From Gammaproteobacteria bacterium (lineage in GTDB: Bacteria > Pseudomonadota > Gammaproteobacteria > Chromatiales > Chromatiaceae), in NCBI GenBank assembly GCA_019136395.1, contig JAGVUH010000119.1, forward strand, positions 1 through 12,588: a stretch of 12,588 nucleotides of DNA, read 5' to 3'. Of this stretch, positions 7,203 to 12,588 are shown piece after piece; within the stretch, counting starts at the first letter, position 1, and each line of letters starts with the position of its first letter. The notes under the pieces were generated by a model that ran no database searches, had not been told where the DNA came from, and saw only the letters and a program-made list of their open reading frames with translations. The position numbers and the translations under genes were made by a program.

Positions 7203-9110
7203 TCATGGCAAAGACTCCCGTTCACGGGGTGGCCCGAGCCGCAGCGGATTGAAGGCATGACCGTCACCAGCGAAGTAGCGGGCGAAGCCCTCGTAGAACT
7301 CCAGGCGCAGCACCTGGATCATCACGATGCCTCCTTCGAGGACGATCATGAAGACATTGCCCAGGATCAGGGTCAGGCCATGGCCGACGGGCCCCATCAT
7401 CTCGGCGAGGGTGAAGATGGCCAGGGCCAGCGCGGCATGGTTGAGGCTGAAGGCCGCCACGCGCAGAAACGAGAGGGTGTTGGAGATATAGCCGACGATC
7501 GTCTCCAGGGTCTCGATGAAGACCACCAGGACCTTTTCCCCTACCGGGGCCTCCAGGTGGCCCCAGCCATGCCAGGCCAGGACGCCCAGGGACAGGACGA
7601 CGAGCAGGAGGGGTCCCTGGCCGAACGCCTCGCCCTGGCTCAGGTTGAAGCCACCCCAGGCCAGGGCCAGGTAGAAGATCAGATTGACCAGCCCATGCTG
7701 GCCGAAGAGGGCCCCAGCCCAGTTGCCGATCACCAGGCGATTGTAGGTGGCGAGGATGCAGGCCATGGTGATGAAGAAGACCCCCCAGCCCAGGGCCAGG
7801 GACAACATCAACAGGGGGTCGTGCAATGGTGGCATCCACAGGGCCGGCAGCCAATGCTCGAAGCCGAAGACACTGCCGAAGAGGAAGCCGAAGGCGATCG
7901 ACGAGACCCCGGCCAGGACGCCGAAGAGGTAGAAGCGGCCCAGCCGGGCGCGGAAGTACCAGGCCAGGCCGGCGATGACCGCGCCCTGGCCGACATCCCC
8001 GAACATGGTGCCGAACATGAGCAGGAAGCTGGCGGCGAAGAGCGGGGTGGGGTCGATCTCGCCATAGCGGGGGATGCCGTACTGCTGGACGAGCATGGCG
8101 AAGGGTGCCAGGAGCCGGTTACGGGTCGAGATGGTCGGCACCAGCGGGCGCTCGTCAGGGCGGGGGTCGCGGCTGCTGAGGTCGAAGGGCAGGCTCAGGG
8201 TCTGGCGCAGCCGCGCCTCCAGGGCCGGGACCGCCGCGGCCGGGACCCAGCCGGCCAGGCGGGCCAGGGGGCCGACGCCGCGGATGGCGGAGTCCAGTTG
8301 CACCAGGGGCTCCGCCAGGCGCAGCACCTCGCGGCTGCTGGTCAGTTGCCCGGTGAGAGCGGTGGACCAGTCGCGCAGCCGCTGGTGCAGGGCCTCGCGC
8401 TGGGCGGCGGCGCCCTCGCGGCGGCGGGCCAACTCGGCCCGCATCACCTGGGGCTCATGATCCAGTTCCGGGGGAATCGGCAGCGGGCGGAAGCCGGCAC
8501 TGCGCAGTACGGACTCGAGTTGGGCCTCCTTGGCGCCGCTGGGACCAACGATGACCACATGGGCATCGTCCCCGGTGACCATGTACTGGAAGAGCAGGTG
8601 ATCCGCCAGACCAACCGCGCCTTCGAGCTGGCGCACGTTGGCGTAGGGCACCAGGCCGACGTAGAAATCCAGGAAGCGGGTCTTGCTGCGCAACATTCCC
8701 AGGTCGATGCCCAGGCCTTCGAAGTTGCTCAGGGCCGATTGCTGCTCCCGGATCAGGCGCTCCTCATCGTCGATGGCGCGGAATTCCTCCTCGTAGCGGG
8801 AACAGGTCTCCCAGAGGCTACCCAGCCAGTTGTTGGTTGCGGTGAGCTCCTCCTCGGGGATGACGCGCGGACTCGGGGTCCGCTCCTCCGGGGGGAGGGG
8901 GATCAGGCGGGTGATCTTTTCCAACCGGGAGCTGGCCTGGCGCCAGATGTCGCGATAGGCGCCGCTCGGTTGGCCCGCGAAGCCATCCTCTTCCGGTGGC
9001 CGGTCGTCGGCGTGAAAGCTGGCCAGTTCCGCCAGGGTCAGGGAGGCCCGGGGCAGGTCCTCATCGATGACGAGGAGGCGGACATGCTTCATCGGGGTTG
9101 GACGCAACAT
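7203..9110 (-). CDS. atpI: V/A-type ATPase subunit I (membrane stator with ion half-channels, a-type)
   Basis: The 635-residue product has the usual two-part plan. The cytoplasmic N-terminal half (about 1-350) opens MKHVRLLVIDEDLPRASL and contains helical hairpins that meet the peripheral stalks. The C-terminal half (about 355-610) has seven or eight hydrophobic segments, including FLLMFGTMFGDVGQGA and FGFLFGSVFG, typical of this family. Two membrane arginines stand where the ring-facing arginines are expected: Arg550 in SFLRVAAFSLNHAAL and Arg602 in VLRLEFYEGFARYF. The tail FAGDGHAFNPLRL is also characteristic. The ATG at 9110 has AGGTGA about 6 nt upstream and was chosen on that basis; the ATG six codons in (9092) is possible. 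It is preceded by C with a 57-nt gap. Confidence 0.96.
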   Translation of the reverse strand: MLRPTPMKHVRLLVIDEDLPRASLTLAELASFHADDRPPEEDGFAGQPSGAYRDIWRQASSRLEKITRLIPLPPEERTPSPRVIPEEELTATNNWLGSLWETCSRYEEEFRAIDDEERLIREQQSALSNFEGLGIDLGMLRSKTRFLDFYVGLVPYANVRQLEGAVGLADHLLFQYMVTGDDAHVVIVGPSGAKEAQLESVLRSAGFRPLPIPPELDHEPQVMRAELARRREGAAAQREALHQRLRDWSTALTGQLTSSREVLRLAEPLVQLDSAIRGVGPLARLAGWVPAAAVPALEARLRQTLSLPFDLSSRDPRPDERPLVPTISTRNRLLAPFAMLVQQYGIPRYGEIDPTPLFAASFLLMFGTMFGDVGQGAVIAGLAWYFRARLGRFYLFGVLAGVSSIAFGFLFGSVFGFEHWLPALWMPPLHDPLLMLSLALGWGVFFITMACILATYNRLVIGNWAGALFGQHGLVNLIFYLALAWGGFNLSQGEAFGQGPLLLVVLSLGVLAWHGWGHLEAPVGEKVLVVFIETLETIVGYISNTLSFLRVAAFSLNHAALALAIFTLAEMMGPVGHGLTLILGNVFMIVLEGGIVMIQVLRLEFYEGFARYFAGDGHAFNPLRLGPPRERESLP

Positions 9111-9167
9111 CCGGCATCACCTACGGGTGGAGGATTCGGGCAGGGACGGCACCGGTGGCGACATGAT

Positions 9168-10232
9168 TCATGCTGCCTGTCGCTCGCTGAGGCGACAACG
9201 GGCGGATGAGGTTTCGATGGCCACCTTGATCACCTCGGCGGGCAACTCCAGCAACCGTCCCTGGATGAGGGAGAAGAGGGCCATGAGGTCCTGCTCCCGC
9301 AGGATGAGGTAGGCCAGGGCCCGGGCCACGCCGGTCTGGCCCTCGTGGATGACATCCAGGGCCTCGCCACGGAGGTAGGCGTTGAGACGTCGCTGCACGT
9401 CCATGAGATCGCGGCTCTCCGCCAGCAGGACCTGGAAGGGTGGGGGCAGGGCCGCGAGCACGGCGGCGAAAGAGTCGAGATTGACCAGGGCCAACAGCCG
9501 CTCGCGGTGCAAGCGCCGCACGGAGGGCACCAACTGGAAGAAGGTCTCACTGGAAGACAATTGGTAGGAGAACCGGAAGCGCAGCAGCCAGAGGATGGCG
9601 AGTCGGTCGAGCAAGGCGCCGATGAGACGGCGCAGGCAGGGACAATGCCGATCGGTGAAGGGGGCCATGTCGCGGACCAGTCCGGTCAGATAACGCTGGT
9701 CGATGGCCGCCTCCAGGGCAAAGGGTTCCTGCTTGCGCTCGAAGACCACCCGCGCCTGGCGGGCGATGAAGCTGTAGGGGCCGCCCTCGAGCTGACGCAG
9801 CAACTCAAGCACGTTCTCGGCCTGGAAGAGGCTATCCTGCATGGGCAGGCGCAGGTTGTGGGGTAGTTCGTAGAGGTTGTCGGCGATGACCTTGCGGTCC
9901 AGGTCGTGGAGCTTGCCCCGGATCAGGGTCTTAAGGTTGGCCAGGGCATAGTGGCGCCCCCAGTCCAGGATCAGGGTCCGCTCCGGGGCCTCCATGGGCC
10001 GGATGAGGATGCGCAACTCGGCGAGGAGGGTGTTGATCAGGGCCTGCTCCACCGCCCGGCTCCGGGCCTTCACCGGCAACTGGCTCTCCAGGGCCGCGGT
10101 CAGGTCATATTCCGCCGCCAGTTCCTCGGCGCGCCGCTGCGCCAAGAGAGCGAGGGTGTCGGGTTTGAACAGCCGGGTCGCCATGGCCGACACCCGGGTA
10201 TGCAAATAGGCCTGACTTGCCGCGAACTTCAT
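9168..10232 (-). CDS. atpC: V/A-type ATPase subunit C (socket between rotor shaft and ring; d-type)
   Basis: The 354-residue, largely helical protein matches the funnel-shaped C/d subunit that plugs the D-F shaft into the K ring. The N-terminus (AYLHTRVSAMATRLF, residues 9-23) corresponds to the family's usual opening, which supports the ATG at 10232 even though no strong Shine-Dalgarno precedes it. Internal blocks include ILDWGRHYALANLKTLIRGK and ALAYLILREQDLMALFSLIQ; the second belongs to the conserved C-terminal helix repeat of the family. A CPC motif (DRHCPCLRRL, near residue 197) is unusual for the subunit as I know it and has no assigned role. The gap to the upstream G/H-like gene is 91 nt and appears featureless. 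Confidence 0.93.
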   Translation of the reverse strand: MKFAASQAYLHTRVSAMATRLFKPDTLALLAQRRAEELAAEYDLTAALESQLPVKARSRAVEQALINTLLAELRILIRPMEAPERTLILDWGRHYALANLKTLIRGKLHDLDRKVIADNLYELPHNLRLPMQDSLFQAENVLELLRQLEGGPYSFIARQARVVFERKQEPFALEAAIDQRYLTGLVRDMAPFTDRHCPCLRRLIGALLDRLAILWLLRFRFSYQLSSSETFFQLVPSVRRLHRERLLALVNLDSFAAVLAALPPPFQVLLAESRDLMDVQRRLNAYLRGEALDVIHEGQTGVARALAYLILREQDLMALFSLIQGRLLELPAEVIKVAIETSSARCRLSERQAA

Positions 10233-10323
10233 GATCTGGGAATCATCCGTCGCCTGAAGCGTGATAGCCGCTCAAATGCTGATGGCTGACCTGGGGTTTC
10301 GTCCTCTGACGTAATTCCGGTCC

Positions 10324-10638
10324 TCAGTCAGCCGTCAGCAGGACATCGAAGGCCGCCACCAGGGCGTCCTCCTCCCGCTCCTCCGCCAGGTTGCGGAGCT
10401 GGACGTGGCGCTCGTCATAGCGCCGCTTGAGCTCGGCGATGGTCTGCTCGGCGCGCTCTTCGGATTTCTGGATGAAGCCCCGGTGCAGGTCCGGGATACG
10501 GGCCCGGAAGCGCTCTTCATTGGCCTTGGCCTCGGCGATGGCCGCCTGGACCAGGCGCTCCGCCTCCTCCTCGGCCTCCTGGGCCAGGCGCTCGGCGCGC
10601 ATCTCCGCATCCAGCAGCCGTTTCAGGGTGTCATCCAT
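10324..10638 (-). CDS. V/A-type ATPase G/H-like subunit (peripheral stalk coiled coil), first gene of the operon
   Basis: The 104-residue product is almost entirely helical and strongly charged. Its N-terminal half (LKRLLDAEMRAERLAQEAEE, from residue 5) has the regular Ala/Glu/Arg pattern and right-length helix of the G/H stalk subunit that pairs with E. The sequence is low in distinctive motifs, so the call rests mainly on size, composition and place at the head of a complete V/A operon. The remaining eight subunits are all accounted for. The ATG at 10638 has an excellent GGGAGG with 8-nt spacing (10647-10652), the strongest ribosome binding site in the operon. Between its stop and C are 91 nt. 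Confidence 0.82.
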   Translation of the reverse strand: MDDTLKRLLDAEMRAERLAQEAEEEAERLVQAAIAEAKANEERFRARIPDLHRGFIQKSEERAEQTIAELKRRYDERHVQLRNLAEEREEDALVAAFDVLLTAD

Positions 10639-10646
10639 CGTGTGAG

Positions 10647-10683
10647 CCTCCCGGTAACATTAGGCGGCGCTTATATTAGTCAA
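10647..10683 (-). promoter_or_regulatory. Leader of the ATPase operon: strong Shine-Dalgarno and a weak sigma-70-like promoter
   Basis: On the minus strand a GGGAGG (10652-10647) sits 8 nt before the first ATPase ATG. A TTGACT (10683-10678) matches the -35 consensus at 5 of 6 positions, but the -10 partners at legal spacing are poor (TAATGT after 15 nt, ATGTTA after 17 nt). A better-looking TATAAG (10675-10670) has no -35 upstream. The ribosome binding site is convincing; the promoter is tentative. Confidence 0.35.
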
Positions 10684-10710
10684 TCGTCGATTAGCTGGAT
10701 GGGACATCTT

Positions 10711-10726
10711 GGCTTTACTTGAGCCA
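10711..10726 (-). promoter_or_regulatory. Candidate sigma-54 (-24/-12) promoter of the ATPase operon
   Basis: The minus strand reads TGGCTC, five bases, then AAGCC. This has the GG-N10-GC spacing of sigma-54 promoters and keeps TGGC, but it lacks the usual TT before GC. Predicted transcription would start near 10700 and leave a leader of about 60 nt before the first ATPase gene. Support comes from the sigma-54 activator gene upstream. The element also reads as a short inverted repeat (tggct/agcca, 10710-10726), so the match may be chance. Confidence 0.3.
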
Positions 10727-10796
10727 GGTCAGGAGAATTCCCGATGGGTATGAGAAAAATCAATTTCCCTCCTCCCAAGGGGCCTGAGCCGTTGCC

Positions 10797-10817
10797 AGTG
10801 ATCACTTGATTTAAGTG
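10797..10817. promoter_or_regulatory. Overlapping palindromes, possible activator or operator site
   Basis: AGTGATCACT (10797-10806) is a perfect 10-bp palindrome. It overlaps a second dyad, CACTT-5 nt-AAGTG (10803-10817), giving three alternating AGTG/CACT half sites within 21 bp in an otherwise unstructured AT-richer stretch. It lies about 85-105 bp upstream of the candidate -12 element, the usual distance for enhancer sites of sigma-54 activators. The binding protein is unknown. It could instead serve the plus-strand small ORFs. Confidence 0.35.
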
Positions 10818-10900
10818 TAGCAGGAGCATCGGCGATCGTGGCCAGAGGACGGCGTCACGGAGGGGTTGACCAGCCCCCCTGCTCAGAGAGAGCCCACATC

Positions 10901-11026
10901 ATGAAACAGCCACTTGTCACCTCCGCCTTGACCCGCGGTTTGACCTTGCCCGGTCAGTCGGGGGTTATCGCCGCGAATCGCCTGGCGCCGGAAAGCGACA
11001 TCTGGGCACAGGGAGATCAGGTGTGA
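10901..11026 (+). CDS. Small ORF, hypothetical 41-residue peptide
   Basis: An ATG at 10901 opens a 41-residue frame (MKQPLVTSALTRGL to ESDIWAQGDQV). The same frame can also begin at a GTG at 10838, giving 62 residues, with AGGAG 11 nt upstream. The ATG has only a weak GAGAG-type Shine-Dalgarno. I do not recognise the peptide; it has no membrane segment, signal peptide or cysteine pair. Its stop overlaps the start of a second tiny ORF by the four bases GTGA, which is a common sign of translational coupling. Either these are real short genes or they are the remains of a decayed gene. They are the only coding candidates on this strand between the ATPase operon and the regulator. Confidence 0.3.
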   Translation: MKQPLVTSALTRGLTLPGQSGVIAANRLAPESDIWAQGDQV

Positions 11027-11079
11027 GCACAGTCTTCGATATCGAGCGCGGCGACGACGCGGCGGAGACGCACAGGTAG
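11023..11079 (+). CDS. Tiny ORF, hypothetical 18-residue peptide coupled to the preceding ORF
   Basis: A GTG at 11023 overlaps the TGA of the upstream small ORF (GTGA, 11023-11026) and is preceded by GGGAG with 7-nt spacing (11011-11015), a good ribosome binding site. The frame gives STVFDIERGDDAAETHR after the start and stops at TAG 11077-11079, 8 nt before the convergent regulator's stop. It may be the intact or truncated 5' end of a longer gene. It is too short to identify. Confidence 0.22.
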   Translation: MSTVFDIERGDDAAETHR

Positions 11080-11087
11080 ATCAGGCC

Positions 11088-12518
<1,431 letters not shown>

Positions 12519-12588
12519 GGCTGGCTGATCCGAAAGGCTGGGGGTGGGGCCGCGTTGGCTGGATCGGGAGGGTGGGCCCTGCAAGGGG

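Noticed and set aside
7257..9209. 650-codon plus-strand open frame antisense to subunit I
   Set aside because: It is low-complexity Gln/Gly/Glu/Asp-rich shadow translation. The opposite strand has clear membrane segments and conserved arginines.
10803..10817. FNR/Anr-type binding site (TTGAT half site)
   Set aside because: A TTGAT is present, but the second half (ATCAA at 4-nt spacing) is missing, so it does not meet the consensus.
10861..10881. Possible hairpin terminator (aggggtt ... agcccccct)
   Set aside because: Only about five pairs form, with no T run on either strand, and it lies inside a candidate small-ORF leader.

Overview
The window is GC-rich and densely coding. It looks like a chromosomal stretch from a gammaproteobacterium; a purple sulfur bacterium (Chromatiaceae-like) would fit. 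That placement is an inference from base composition, the sigma-54 regulator and the AAA-like/PD-(D/E)XK protein type, and was not tested by a search. Almost all coding capacity lies on the minus strand.

Layout: (i) 1-1411, plus strand: the 3' part of an AAA-ATPase-like / PD-(D/E)XK nuclease-family gene, cut by the window edge and broken by a frameshift exactly between two predicted nuclease active-site motifs. (ii) 1412-1594: a gap holding two abutting imperfect 64/63-bp direct repeats, each with a small hairpin. (iii) 1595-10638, minus strand: a complete nine-gene V/A-type (rotary) ATPase operon, transcribed in the order G/H-like, C, I, K(c), F, E, A, B, D. (iv) 10639-11087: a roughly 450-bp intergenic region with a good Shine-Dalgarno for the first ATPase gene, a weak -24/-12-like element, a palindrome cluster about 85-105 bp upstream of it, and two tiny plus-strand ORFs joined by a GTGA stop/start overlap. 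(v) 11088-12518 (frame open to the window edge), minus strand: a sigma-54-dependent activator with a Cys/His-rich PAS sensor domain, a GAFTGA-bearing AAA+ domain and a Fis-type helix-turn-helix.

The ATPase genes supply every part of a rotary motor. A3B3 is the catalytic head. D and F form the rotor shaft and C the socket onto the ring. K is the membrane ring and I the stator with the ion half-channels. E and G/H form the peripheral stalks. It could run as an ATP-driven ion pump or as a synthase; the sequence does not decide. The K subunit lacks the Pro-Glu-Thr-Gln motif of well-known sodium-binding rings, which leans towards protons.

The most interesting hypothesis is regulatory. A Cys-containing PAS/sigma-54 activator lies directly upstream of the V-ATPase operon on the same strand. 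The intergenic region has elements spaced like an upstream activator site plus a -24/-12 promoter, which would make this second, non-F-type ATPase inducible. The promoter element is weak, so this is a lead and not a conclusion.
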